Shown one piece after another: positions 35,070 through 43,513 of a stretch of DNA of 46,603 nt. Below the pieces are notes generated by a model. That model did not search any database and was not told the origin of the DNA. It worked only from the letters and a program-made list of their open reading frames with translations. The stretch is from an uncultured Bacilli bacterium (GTDB taxonomy: Bacteria; Bacillota_I; Bacilli_A; RF39; UBA660), in the NCBI GenBank assembly GCA_947589515.1, contig CANQBE010000005.1, positions 1 to 46,603 of the forward strand, written 5' to 3'. A program made the translations under genes and the position numbers. The first letter of the stretch is position 1. Every line of letters starts with the position of its first letter.

Positions 35070-35639
35070 TTACTTCTCCAGACTGTTCTTGCCATTTATG
35101 AAAATAGAAAATGGTTCTTTATGAGTACCTAAGATACAACAGATATCAATTCCAAACATCCCAATTAATAACAACAATAAAATACTCAAATATCTTACTT
35201 TAAACTTTTTCTCAACTATCATTGGTAAATAGCATATCATACTAGTAATCAAAATCAATAAGATGACTTTATTAGGAAGTATGAGATTACTGTTAAAAAC
35301 GATAAATAGTAACAGTATTCCAATAAAAATAGAAATCAATAAAATCCGATCTTTTTTTCTTTTTTCTTGCATCGTTTCTAAATTTCTCATTAAAATATCA
35401 TCCACCTTTTCTAACATTTCTTTTTGATTGATTTTTTCTCCATTTAATAATTCACTGATACTGATATGAAAATAATCAGCAAGGGGACGAAGTAAAGAAA
35501 TATCAGGACATCCTAATCCTCGTTCCCATTTGGATACTGCTTGAGTAGTTACTGATAACATATCAGCCAATTCTTTTTGGGTAATCTGTTTCTCTTTTCT
35601 TAATTCATAAATAAATTTTCCAATTTTGTCATAATTCAT
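35070..35639 (-). CDS. Xre-type HTH protein with membrane helices (N-terminal part of a broken gene)
   Basis: HTH (IGKFIYELRKEKQITQKELA; AVSKWERGLGCPDISLLRPL) at residues 4-62, a helical linker, then about three membrane helices (ILLISIFIGILLLFIVF; VILLILITSMICYL; YLSILLLLLIGMFGIDICC). The stop at 35070 comes after a short out-of-family tail NGKNSLEK. The next frame continues directly into the 34288 gene, so a ~1-base frameshift near the A-runs at 35097-35112 is likely. Start 35639 has AAAGGAGG upstream. Confidence 0.78.
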   Translation of the reverse strand: MNYDKIGKFIYELRKEKQITQKELADMLSVTTQAVSKWERGLGCPDISLLRPLADYFHISISELLNGEKINQKEMLEKVDDILMRNLETMQEKRKKDRILLISIFIGILLLFIVFNSNLILPNKVILLILITSMICYLPMIVEKKFKVRYLSILLLLLIGMFGIDICCILGTHKEPFSIFINGKNSLEK

Positions 35640-35776
35640 CTTTTTTCCTCCTTTCAACCCCAATTTATCATTTGCTTTTAGAAAAAACAATCAACTCTTC
35701 ATTTAGTTAGAAGATAAACTTTTAGTTGATAGTAATATTGTATCTAAAACTTGATTTTTGTAAACATTTTACCTAG

Positions 35777-35801
35777 TTAGCATACATTAAACTAGAGGAG
35801 G
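35777..35801 (+). promoter_or_regulatory. SigE-type promoter region of cotE
   Basis: GCATACATTA (-10 CATACANT, the SigE consensus form) about 22 nt before the cotE ATG, with the SD AGAGGAGGG between them. A -35 is not obvious. Confidence 0.6.
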
Positions 35802-35807
35802 GATATT

Positions 35808-36356
35808 ATGGCTAATACGAGAGAAATTGTAACAAAGGCGGTTGTTGGAAAAGGAAAAAAGACATTCACTACAACCAAAGCAATAACTCCTGAATGTGTT
35901 CCAACAACAATATTAGGATGTTGGATTATTAATCATAATTTTAAAGGATATCGCAAAGGTAATAAAATAAATATCGAAGGTAGCTATGATGTGAATATCT
36001 GGTATTCTTGTTCAGGTGATACAAAGACAGAGGTTGTTCGTGAAACTACAACTTATAATGAAGAGGTAAATGTACCAACATCGGCAGTAAATGATAGTGA
36101 TATTACGAATGAAGATGTAATTATTCGTAGTTTAAAACAGCCATCATGTACTAGAGCGGAGATTGTAGATGGCAAAATTGAATATACTGTTCAAAAAGAG
36201 TTAGGTGTTGAAATCGTGGGTGATGTCAAAGTAAAAATTGCTTATGACGAAGAAGAAGATCCATGGGAAGTTATTACCGATGATGTCGATGATAGTGATA
36301 TCCAAAATGCAGAACAACAAATTGAACAAGAAGTGAACGAAGAGTATCTAGATTAG
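35808..36356 (+). CDS. cotE: Outer spore coat morphogenetic protein CotE
   Basis: 182 residues. The N-terminus (REIVTKAVVGKGKK) and core (LGCWIINHNFKGYRKGNKINI, then YDVNIWYSCSGDTKTEVVRE) follow CotE of Bacillus closely. The acidic C-terminal tail (DDVDDSDIQNAEQQIEQEV) is a normal CotE feature. CotE recruits the outer coat from the mother-cell side. A SigE -10 form upstream agrees with mother-cell expression. One of the clearest sporulation marks in the window. Confidence 0.93.
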   Translation: MANTREIVTKAVVGKGKKTFTTTKAITPECVPTTILGCWIINHNFKGYRKGNKINIEGSYDVNIWYSCSGDTKTEVVRETTTYNEEVNVPTSAVNDSDITNEDVIIRSLKQPSCTRAEIVDGKIEYTVQKELGVEIVGDVKVKIAYDEEEDPWEVITDDVDDSDIQNAEQQIEQEVNEEYLD

Positions 36357-36371
36357 CTAGATGCTTTTTTA
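36343..36371 (+). terminator. cotE terminator
   Basis: AGTATCTAG / CTAGATGCT (one G-U) then TTTTTT; overlaps the stop codon. Confidence 0.7.
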
Positions 36372-36457
36372 ATACTTAAAAATATTTTTTCTAGGATATT
36401 ACACAAAGAATATGTTATGATACTAATAAAGTATAGTTCTTAGGAGTAGTGGTATCT

Positions 36458-37333
36458 ATGAAAAATAAAATTTCTAAGTTTGGTATCCTTTTTACAATCT
36501 TGTGTAATGGCACTATTGTGTCATGCTTGATTATAGGATTGATTATGATATTTCAACTCAAACAGCCTGATAAATTGGATCCTAATACATTTATTCATTA
36601 TATCGAAGAGAAAGGTTGTTCTATCATTGATATACAGGAAAAGGAAAAATACTCAGGTGTTGAAACTTATCTAGTTACCGATCAAGCATCATGTCCCTAT
36701 TTAATTAGTTATACAATTTTTAATGATAAAGATAGATTGGATACTTTTTTTATGAGTGGTCGGCATGATGTTTTATATGAAAATAATCATATAAAACGTA
36801 AAAATAGTATTGAAATAAATCTATTTTTTGAATATTATGAATATTCAACTAGCGGGGACTATTATAAAACTATCGTATATAACGATAATACTATTTTATA
36901 TGCATCAGCAAATCAAGAATATGAAGCAGAAATCATGCACATTTTTCAAGATTTCAATTATAATTATGAAGTGAATTTCGATTTGCTATTAAGAATTTGT
37001 TACCTATTATGCATCATTTACTTGATGAATCAAGTGGTAAGTATGTGGAAAATAGAAAAGAAAATCAGAAAAAAAGGTTGGATTGTTTTAATTCCTTTTT
37101 ACAACATTGGTTGCTTATCTAAGGATATTTTAGGTTCTGCTTGGTATTCCCTTTTGCTATTATTTCCTGTTCTTGATACAATTTTTCTATTTTTACTTTA
37201 TTATTACATGGGCAAAGTATTTAATAAAAAGAAATCCTATTGTATATTTATGATGTTTTTCCCATCTATTTTATGTCCTTTGTTAGCTTTTGATAATTCT
37301 ACATACGATTCTAGTAAGGTGATGCATAAGTGA
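36458..37333 (+). CDS. DUF5684-type multi-pass membrane protein
   Basis: N-terminal helix (FGILFTILCNGTIVSCLIIG), a ~120-residue extracytoplasmic domain, and C-terminal helices with the GWIVLIPFYNIGCLSKD motif of DUF5684. Start 36458 is chosen over GTG at 36449 because of SD spacing. The stop TGA overlaps the GTG of the next gene. Function unknown. Confidence 0.68.
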   Translation: MKNKISKFGILFTILCNGTIVSCLIIGLIMIFQLKQPDKLDPNTFIHYIEEKGCSIIDIQEKEKYSGVETYLVTDQASCPYLISYTIFNDKDRLDTFFMSGRHDVLYENNHIKRKNSIEINLFFEYYEYSTSGDYYKTIVYNDNTILYASANQEYEAEIMHIFQDFNYNYEVNFDLLLRICYLLCIIYLMNQVVSMWKIEKKIRKKGWIVLIPFYNIGCLSKDILGSAWYSLLLLFPVLDTIFLFLLYYYMGKVFNKKKSYCIFMMFFPSILCPLLAFDNSTYDSSKVMHK

Positions 37334-37929
37334 AAAGAAAAGAACAGTCAAAATTAACGATAGATCAATATCTAAATATTAGTAAAAGTGATGTAATGGT
37401 ATATGTGATAATAACTATTATTGTGTTTTTTGTATTATTATATATAAGTTATAAAAATAATTTTTATTATCTGCTACTACTAGATATCATTATGATTGGG
37501 AAAATATTAGAACGTATAGAAACATGTTATACACTAAAAAAAATAAAATTATATTTAATGGAAAATAATCTGTTAGATAAAATTGGTGAGATTGATTATT
37601 GGAATGAAAAAGATTATTTTCTAACAGAAAACTATCTCATAATAAAGAAAAATAAAAAAATATATCACGTAAAATACTCTGAGATAGAAAGAATATTGAA
37701 AACAAGTAATGTACAGTTAAGTAGGCACAGTAAGTTGGAAGAATATTTAGATATTATTACCACAAATAATGCATTTAGAATATTAACTTTTACAACCGTA
37801 TTAATTGGTGAAGATTTTAGAGATATTATTCCTTATTTACTATCTAAGAATCCTAAGATAAAGATTGAAACAAAGAAAAATAAAGAGATTGATATTTTTA
37901 GAAGAGAAAATAAGATGAATATTGATTAA
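37330..37929 (+). CDS. Membrane protein with PH-like (YcxB-type) domain
   Basis: 199 residues; GTG start inside the end of the previous gene (4-base overlap). Two membrane helices near the N-terminus (VIITIIVFFVLLYISY; NNFYYLLLLDIIMIGKIL), then a soluble β-rich part (YFLTENYLIIKKNKKIYHVKYSEIERI) like bacterial PH/YcxB domains. Co-translated with its neighbour; no function assigned. Confidence 0.65.
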   Translation: MKRKEQSKLTIDQYLNISKSDVMVYVIITIIVFFVLLYISYKNNFYYLLLLDIIMIGKILERIETCYTLKKIKLYLMENNLLDKIGEIDYWNEKDYFLTENYLIIKKNKKIYHVKYSEIERILKTSNVQLSRHSKLEEYLDIITTNNAFRILTFTTVLIGEDFRDIIPYLLSKNPKIKIETKKNKEIDIFRRENKMNID

Positions 37930-37971
37930 TAGAACTTCATTTTATTTAATAAGATGAAGTGGGTGAAATGA

Positions 37972-38289
37972 ATGGAATATCCGGCAAAAAAAATGGAATA
38001 TTCGGCAAAAAAACCTTATCCAAAGATAGAAGTGAAAGAAAAAAATCTTTTTTACGCACAGTTATTATCCGAAGATTATGCAGGTATGATTAGTGAAGCA
38101 ACCGCAATCTATCAATATGTATATCAAAAAATGGTCAAATTTCAAAGTGAAGTCGCATTTTCTGATGCATTATTAAAAATAGCGATTGTGGAAATGAAAC
38201 ATCTAGCATTACTAGGAGAAACGATTACTTTATTAGGATTAACCCCTAAATACCAGTTTGTAGATTCCTGTAATCATCTTGTAAATTGA
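37972..38289 (+). CDS. Ferritin-like diiron-type protein, first half (in-frame TGA)
   Basis: 105 residues before an in-frame TGA at 38287. Helices with SEATAIYQYVYQKM and a VEMKHLALLGE (ExxH) motif are the first half of a ferritin-like four-helix bundle as in a spore-coat/rubrerythrin-like clostridial family. The frame stays open to 38508 with the second half (EDEVIHIQ). In the family consensus I recall, the residue at the TGA is Trp (W-N-x-S-F-V-N-Y). The gene is thus a point-nonsense allele, a recoded TGA, or a base error. SD GGGTG is weak. Confidence 0.65.
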   Translation: MEYPAKKMEYSAKKPYPKIEVKEKNLFYAQLLSEDYAGMISEATAIYQYVYQKMVKFQSEVAFSDALLKIAIVEMKHLALLGETITLLGLTPKYQFVDSCNHLVN

Positions 38290-38508
38290 AATAGTAGTTT
38301 TATCAACTATGATACTAATATTAGTGAAATGTTAAAATATAATATCAGGTTGGAACAAAATACTATTTTAAATTACCAACGTCATATAGCCATGATTGAT
38401 GATCCCTATGTTCAAAGATTACTAAATCGCATTATTGAAGATGAAGTCATCCATATTCAATGTTTTCAGACATTATTAAGAGAATATGAAAAAAATAATA
38501 TCTGTTAA
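38290..38508 (+). pseudogene. Ferritin-like protein, second half in the same frame
   Basis: 72 codons right after the TGA, reading NSSFINYDTNISEMLKY, then EQNTILNYQRHIAMIDD and IIEDEVIHIQCFQTLLREY. It supplies the second Glu and ExxH needed for the metal site, so both halves were once, or still are, one protein of 178 residues. Not translated from its own start. Confidence 0.65.
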
Positions 38509-38518
38509 CAAAAAAAAG

Positions 38519-38547
38519 TTGACAGCAATAAAAAACTTGTGTATAAT
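38519..38547 (+). promoter_or_regulatory. rpsP promoter
   Basis: TTGACA, 17 nt, TATAAT: perfect SigA consensus. Confidence 0.9.
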
Positions 38548-38576
38548 GGACTTAGATTTAGAAATGGAGGGATATT

Positions 38577-38840
38577 ATGGCAGTTAAATTAAGACTTACA
38601 AGAATGGGTGCTAAAAAAAGACCTAGTTACCGTATTGTAGCTAGTGATTCAAGACAAAAAAGAGATGGACAATATCTAGAATTAATTGGAACTTATAATC
38701 CAATTGCTGATGAAACTAAAATTAATGAAGAACTTGCTTTAAAATGGTTAAGAACTGGTGCACAACCTTCTGATACAGTTAGAAATTTATTTTCAGAAGC
38801 TGGAATTATGAAAAAGTTTGCTGAAGAGAAAAAAAGGTAA
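38577..38840 (+). CDS. rpsP: 30S ribosomal protein S16
   Basis: 87-residue S16 with signature [20 protein letters not shown] and [10 protein letters not shown]. Strong SD (GGAGGG) and a consensus promoter. Followed by khpA after 6 nt. In most Firmicutes rimM, trmD and rplS follow; here they do not. Confidence 0.98.
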   Translation: MAVKLRLTRMGAKKRPSYRIVASDSRQKRDGQYLELIGTYNPIADETKINEELALKWLRTGAQPSDTVRNLFSEAGIMKKFAEEKKR

Positions 38841-38846
38841 GTAATT

Positions 38847-39095
38847 ATGAATTTAGTAGAATTAACCGAATTTATCGTAAAATCGCTTGTTATGAATAAA
38901 GAAGATGTATCTGTGAAAGAATTTGAAAGTGATGAAGAAAACACCATTTTAATTCAAGTTCTAGTAAATAGCGAAGATATGGGAAGAGTCATTGGAAAAG
39001 GTGGAAAACTTGCCAATGCAGTTAGAACTTTAGTACAAGCAAGCAGTTATACCAAAGATAATAAAAAAGTAAGAATCAATATCGATAGTTTTTAA
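38847..39095 (+). CDS. khpA: KH-domain RNA-binding protein
   Basis: 82 residues with a type II KH core: VNSEDMGRVIGKGGKLANAV gives the GxxG loop. KhpA pairs with KhpB/Jag in RNA binding and cell-size control in streptococci. The rpsP-khpA order is conserved in Firmicutes. Confidence 0.93.
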   Translation: MNLVELTEFIVKSLVMNKEDVSVKEFESDEENTILIQVLVNSEDMGRVIGKGGKLANAVRTLVQASSYTKDNKKVRINIDSF

Positions 39096-39117
39096 TATCG
39101 AATTGATTCTTTTATTT
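39071..39117. terminator. khpA terminator, probably bidirectional
   Basis: AAGAATCAAT / ATTGATTCTT outer stem with an inner TCGATA-like stem, then TTTATTT. It separates khpA from the converging CmpB-type gene. Confidence 0.65.
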
Positions 39118-39600
39118 GGATAATATTTTACTAAAAATATCTAGAAAAAATAAAAAGAGTAATAAGTAAGTAATCCATTTAGGAATATAATGGATAAAAG
39201 AATCTGTAATTGGTTTTAAAACATATAAAACGATAATTCCGGCAATGCCCCAAATATTAGCCATTTCTAAAGAAATGTAGGGACCAATATGAAATCGATA
39301 TTTTTCATAGTTCCAAAATTCTTGATGAAAGATCCATTCAATGAGATAACCGCCTATTAATTCTAATAAAGTTAAAATAATCATGCAAGATAAATAAGTA
39401 ATCAGAATTTTAAATAATTTCTTTTTGGTAAAGGAAAAGTGCTCCATCACTTTTCCAATGAATAAAATACATACTACACCAAAACCATAAACAGGAGTCC
39501 ACCAACCATAAAGAATTCCACTCGTAAAATTAGAAACAAAGATAGTTTCCATCAAATGACCTAATATCGCATAAAGAAAAAAGTAATTAAGATAGTACAT
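39112..39600 (-). CDS. Putative ABC-transporter type IV (CmpB/PF06541) membrane protein
   Basis: 162 residues with four or five membrane helices. The motifs SGILYGWWTPVYGFG and LELIGGYLIEWIFHQEFWNYEKY, then IGPYISLEMANIWG, mark the PF06541 family, often labelled ABC-transporter permease although the role is unproven. It converges on khpA and diverges from uppS. Confidence 0.78.
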   Translation of the reverse strand: MYYLNYFFLYAILGHLMETIFVSNFTSGILYGWWTPVYGFGVVCILFIGKVMEHFSFTKKKLFKILITYLSCMIILTLLELIGGYLIEWIFHQEFWNYEKYRFHIGPYISLEMANIWGIAGIIVLYVLKPITDSFIHYIPKWITYLLLFLFFLDIFSKILSK

Positions 39601-39731
39601 AGAATCACCCTTATTATCATAACCAATATCTAATCATTTATAAAATTTATGAATTTTTATTTTCTTTTGGTATTTCTCATTGAGTGATTTTCGAAAGTGT
39701 ATTATAATACATATTAGGAGTGAAAATAATA

Positions 39732-40433
39732 ATGGAAGAATTAAAACATATTGGTATTATCATGGATGGAAATGGTAGATGGGCTAAAAAAAGAGGCCTA
39801 AAAAGAAGTTTTGGACATAAAGAAGGTTCTAAAACTCTAAAAAAACTTTGCTTACATCTTGCTGATGTAGGAGTTCCTTATCTATCCGTATTTGCGTTTT
39901 CTACCGAAAACTTTAAAAGAAGTCAAGAAGAGGTAGATTATTTAATGGACTTATTTATTGAAATGTTTCGAAAAGAATTTAAGGTTCTCGATGAAAAAGG
40001 CGTAAGAGTAATCTTTTCAGGAAGAAAAGAACCATTACGACAAGATGTTTTAGATAGTATGGCAGAAATTACCGAAAAAACGAAAAATAATTCAAAATTA
40101 GTCCTTAATATTTGTTTAAATTATGGTGGTCATAGTGAAATTATCGATACGACGAAAAAATTATGTCAACAAGTTTTAGATGGTAAAATAGATATCGATC
40201 ATATTGATGAGGAAACGTTTGAAAAAAACTTATATCAAGAACTACCACCAATTGATTTACTCATTCGAACTAGTGGTGAATATCGTATTAGTAACTTTAT
40301 GTTATGGCAAATGTCTTATAGCGAATTTTATTTTACAGATACTTTATTCCCAGATTTTAATTCAGAAGAATTAGATCAAATCATCGAAAAATATTATCAA
40401 AGAGATCGAAAATTTGGAGGGGTGAAAGGATGA
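39732..40433 (+). CDS. uppS: Isoprenyl transferase (undecaprenyl-PP synthase)
   Basis: Cis-prenyltransferase that makes undecaprenyl diphosphate for wall and glycan lipid carriers. Signature HIGIIMDGNGRWAKKRG with the catalytic Asp, GHKEGSKTL, and RTSGEYRISNFMLWQMSYSE near the end, ending DRKFGGVKG. The start at 39732 has AGGAG 9 nt upstream; the GTG at 39720 overlaps the SD. The TGA overlaps cdsA (ATGA). Confidence 0.96.
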   Translation: MEELKHIGIIMDGNGRWAKKRGLKRSFGHKEGSKTLKKLCLHLADVGVPYLSVFAFSTENFKRSQEEVDYLMDLFIEMFRKEFKVLDEKGVRVIFSGRKEPLRQDVLDSMAEITEKTKNNSKLVLNICLNYGGHSEIIDTTKKLCQQVLDGKIDIDHIDEETFEKNLYQELPPIDLLIRTSGEYRISNFMLWQMSYSEFYFTDTLFPDFNSEELDQIIEKYYQRDRKFGGVKG

Positions 40434-41230
40434 AAAATAGAATACTAAGTTCGCTTTTACTACTACTAATTTTTATTCCTTTTATCATAAAAGGTGATGC
40501 GTTCTTTGCTGGATTAATGTTAGTTGTAGGATTAATGGCCTTTAAAGAATTATTTGATTTAAAATTAAAAGAAAAAAAGTTAAGTTTATTAATAGAAGTC
40601 CTTGCTTATCTAGCAGTAGGTTTTCTTATCTTAAATCACTATCAAAGTAACGAATTAACATTAATTCTAGATTATCGTATTTTAACCTTTTTAATATTTA
40701 TATTTATGATTCCACTAGTGATAATTGGAAATAATGAGAAATATAATTTACAGGATGCACTATATTTATTAGGTAGTGTATTGTTTATTGGATTATCTTT
40801 TAATCTAGTGATTTTGATTCGTAATGATTCCATTTCTCACTTTATTTACTTGTTATTAATTACTTGCTTTACCGATATATTTGCCTTTATCACTGGTAAA
40901 TTAATTGGAAAAATAAAATTAGCAGAAAACATATCTCCCAATAAAACACTAGAAGGCTTCATTGGAGGCCTAGTAATGGGTACTTTTATTGGCATGATTT
41001 ATTATGTAACGGCAATTTCTAATAGTATTCCTTTTGTTCAATTATTCATTATTACGGTTACATTATCAACAATAGGACAAATCGGAGATTTAATTTTTTC
41101 CCAAATTAAAAGATACTATCATAAAAAAGATTTCTCTAATTTTATTCCTGGTCATGGAGGAATATTAGATTTATTTGATAGTTTGATATTTGCAGTAATC
41201 ACCATGATTTTATTTATGAATATTTTATAG
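40430..41230 (+). CDS. cdsA: Phosphatidate cytidylyltransferase
   Basis: Makes CDP-diacylglycerol for phospholipid synthesis. Several membrane helices, and the signature DIFAFITGKLIGK, ISPNKTLEGFIGG, GQIGDLIFSQIKRYYHKKDF, then GHGGILDLFDSLIF. The family consensus is HGGxxDRxDS; here the Arg is Leu, which is unusual. Starts inside uppS; 8 nt before rseP. Confidence 0.93.
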   Translation: MKNRILSSLLLLLIFIPFIIKGDAFFAGLMLVVGLMAFKELFDLKLKEKKLSLLIEVLAYLAVGFLILNHYQSNELTLILDYRILTFLIFIFMIPLVIIGNNEKYNLQDALYLLGSVLFIGLSFNLVILIRNDSISHFIYLLLITCFTDIFAFITGKLIGKIKLAENISPNKTLEGFIGGLVMGTFIGMIYYVTAISNSIPFVQLFIITVTLSTIGQIGDLIFSQIKRYYHKKDFSNFIPGHGGILDLFDSLIFAVITMILFMNIL

Positions 41231-41238
41231 GAGGACTT

Positions 41239-42288
41239 ATGTTAAATTTAATTTACTTTATTATTATTTTAGGTATTATTGTGTTAGTACATGAGTTTGG
41301 ACATTTTATCTTTGCTAAGATGTTTGGTATCTATGTATATGAATTTGCGATTGGAATGGGACCTAAATTATTTACATGGAAAAGTAAAAAGAATGAGACA
41401 GTATATTCAATTCGTGCCATTCCTATTGGTGGATTTTGTTCACTAGCTGGAGAAGATTTAGATAGCGATGATGCAGAAAAAATTCCTGAAGATAGAAGAT
41501 TACAATCAAAACCAGTTTGGCAACGTTTTTTAGTAATGTTCTTTGGTGCAGGTAATAACTTTATCTTAGCCTTTTTATTACTACTAATTATTGCGTTAGG
41601 ATGGGGTGCTGTTTCTTCTAAACCAATCATTTCTGAATTAGTAGAAAATAATCCAGCAATACAAGCAGGATTAGAAGTAGGGGATTATATCTTAGAAATT
41701 AATGGTCACAAAATAAAGACTAGTGATGATGTATCTATTTATTTACAAGTAGAAGATAAAAGTAAACCAATTACATTCACGGTAAGACGTGATGGCAAAG
41801 AATTAGATTTTAATGTTGTTCCTAAAGAAGAAGAGGTAGATGGTAGTAAAATTTATCGAGTAGGAATTATTTCCGAAGGACAAGTCGAAAAAGGTTTTTT
41901 AGTATCTGTTCGTTATGCCTTTACCAAAATGGGTGCTTTATTTAGACAAATGGTCATTACGTTAAAAGGATTATTTACAGGAGGACTTTCTGTCAATCAA
42001 CTAAGTGGACCTGTTGGAATTTATAGCATTGTAGGTAGTCAAGCAGCAGCTGGTTTTCAAAATATTCTATATTTAATTGCCTTACTAAGTATTAATGTTG
42101 GTTTCATTAACTTAATTCCTTTCCCTGCTTTTGATGGAGGTAGAATCTTATTCTTAATCATTGAAAAAATAAAAGGTAGTCCTGTGAAACCAGAAACAGA
42201 AAATAAAATTCATACCATTGGTTTTATGTTATTATTAGCCCTTATGATATATATTACCTTTAATGATGTATTAAAATTATTTTCTTAA
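41239..42288 (+). CDS. rseP: Site-2 intramembrane zinc protease RseP/RasP
   Basis: Cuts membrane-spanning anti-sigma factors and other helices inside the membrane. HEFGHF (zinc site, residues ~15-20) is in the first helix, FGAGNNFILAFLLLL and the PDZ domain (about 130-200) follow, and the third zinc ligand is in NLIPFPAFDGGRI. 349 residues, standard. In Bacillus dxr lies between cdsA and this gene; here it does not. Confidence 0.95.
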   Translation: MLNLIYFIIILGIIVLVHEFGHFIFAKMFGIYVYEFAIGMGPKLFTWKSKKNETVYSIRAIPIGGFCSLAGEDLDSDDAEKIPEDRRLQSKPVWQRFLVMFFGAGNNFILAFLLLLIIALGWGAVSSKPIISELVENNPAIQAGLEVGDYILEINGHKIKTSDDVSIYLQVEDKSKPITFTVRRDGKELDFNVVPKEEEVDGSKIYRVGIISEGQVEKGFLVSVRYAFTKMGALFRQMVITLKGLFTGGLSVNQLSGPVGIYSIVGSQAAAGFQNILYLIALLSINVGFINLIPFPAFDGGRILFLIIEKIKGSPVKPETENKIHTIGFMLLLALMIYITFNDVLKLFS

Positions 42289-42311
42289 GACCATATGGTC
42301 TTTTTCTTTTT
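42287..42311 (+). terminator. Terminator of uppS-cdsA-rseP
   Basis: AAGACC-ATAT-GGTCTT then TTTCTTTT, overlapping the rseP stop. Confidence 0.8.
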
Positions 42312-42366
42312 GACTAAATCTTTACTTGTTTCTAAGAATTGTTTATAATAATAATAGGTGGTAAAC

Positions 42367-43512
42367 ATGAAGAAACTAACAATTTTTTCTCTTCACCTAG
42401 GTTATGGGGGAATAGAAAAGAGTATTGTCAATTTGGCAAATTTATTATGTCAGGATTATCAAGTAGAAATCGTATCTACTTATAAATTAGAAGATACGCC
42501 TGCTTTTGAAATTGATGAAAAAGTAAAAGTTACGTATTTAATTGAAAAATATAAACCAAATCGCGAAGAATGGAAGAATGCTTTCAAAAAAGTAAGACCT
42601 ATCAAATTAATTAAAGAAACCTATCAAGCTATTTTAGTATTATTATTAAGAAAATCTCAAACGACAAAGGCCATGAAAAACTGCGATAGTGATATCATAA
42701 TCTCGACTCGTGTTCTATTTAATAAATGGTTAGGAGAATATGGAAAAAGTAAAGCATATAAAATAGCGTGGGAACATAATCATCATCATCAAGATATGGA
42801 TTATGCAAATGGTGTTGTAAATTCCTGTAGATACTTAGATTCTTTAGTATTGGTTTCCGATTCCTTGAGAAATTTCTATAAGAAGAAAATGAAAGAAAAG
42901 AAAATCAAGTGTAAATGCGTATTTATTCCTAATATGTTAGATGAAATTCCAGAAAAGACTTCTAATCTTGCTAATAAGAGAATGATTTCTGTTGGTAGAT
43001 TATCGAAAGAAAAGGGATATGTAGATTTGATTGATATCTTTTATGAATTTCACAAAAAATACCCAGATTGGCATTTAGATATTGTAGGTGATGGCGCTTT
43101 AAAAAATAAAATCGTAGATAGAATTTATCAATATCAATTAACAGATGCCATTACCGTTCATGGATATTTAAGAAAAAAAGAATTGAATCAGTTATTTAGT
43201 AAGTCATCTCTTTATTTGATGACATCTTATACAGAATCTTTTGGAATTGTATTAATTGAAGCCATGTCTTATGGAATTCCTTGTTTAGCATTTACTTCTG
43301 CAGAAGGTGCTAATGATCTAATTACCAATAATCAAAATGGTTACTTAATTGAAAATCGCGATTTTCAAGAAATGATTCATAAAATGGAAGAATTAGTAAG
43401 TGATAAGGAAAAAAGAATACAGTTTGGTCAACAGGCAAGAGAATTCAGTTTAAAATATAGTAGTGATATTGTGAAAAAAGATTGGTTAACTTTATTAAAA
43501 AGAAAGGTATAG
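42367..43512 (+). CDS. Glycosyltransferase family 4
   Basis: GT-B fold enzyme. The N-terminal LHLGYGGIEKSIVNLANLL and the C-terminal ISVGRLSKEKGYVDLIDIF, then SLYLMTSYTESFGIVLIEAMSYGIPCLAF, hold the EX7E-type donor site (ESFGIVLIEAM). It likely adds a hexose in a surface polysaccharide. Start 42367 follows GGTGG. TATAAT promoter with TTTACT -35 lies upstream. First gene of a four-gene glycan operon. Confidence 0.87.
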   Translation: MKKLTIFSLHLGYGGIEKSIVNLANLLCQDYQVEIVSTYKLEDTPAFEIDEKVKVTYLIEKYKPNREEWKNAFKKVRPIKLIKETYQAILVLLLRKSQTTKAMKNCDSDIIISTRVLFNKWLGEYGKSKAYKIAWEHNHHHQDMDYANGVVNSCRYLDSLVLVSDSLRNFYKKKMKEKKIKCKCVFIPNMLDEIPEKTSNLANKRMISVGRLSKEKGYVDLIDIFYEFHKKYPDWHLDIVGDGALKNKIVDRIYQYQLTDAITVHGYLRKKELNQLFSKSSLYLMTSYTESFGIVLIEAMSYGIPCLAFTSAEGANDLITNNQNGYLIENRDFQEMIHKMEELVSDKEKRIQFGQQAREFSLKYSSDIVKKDWLTLLKRKV

Positions 43513-43513
43513 T

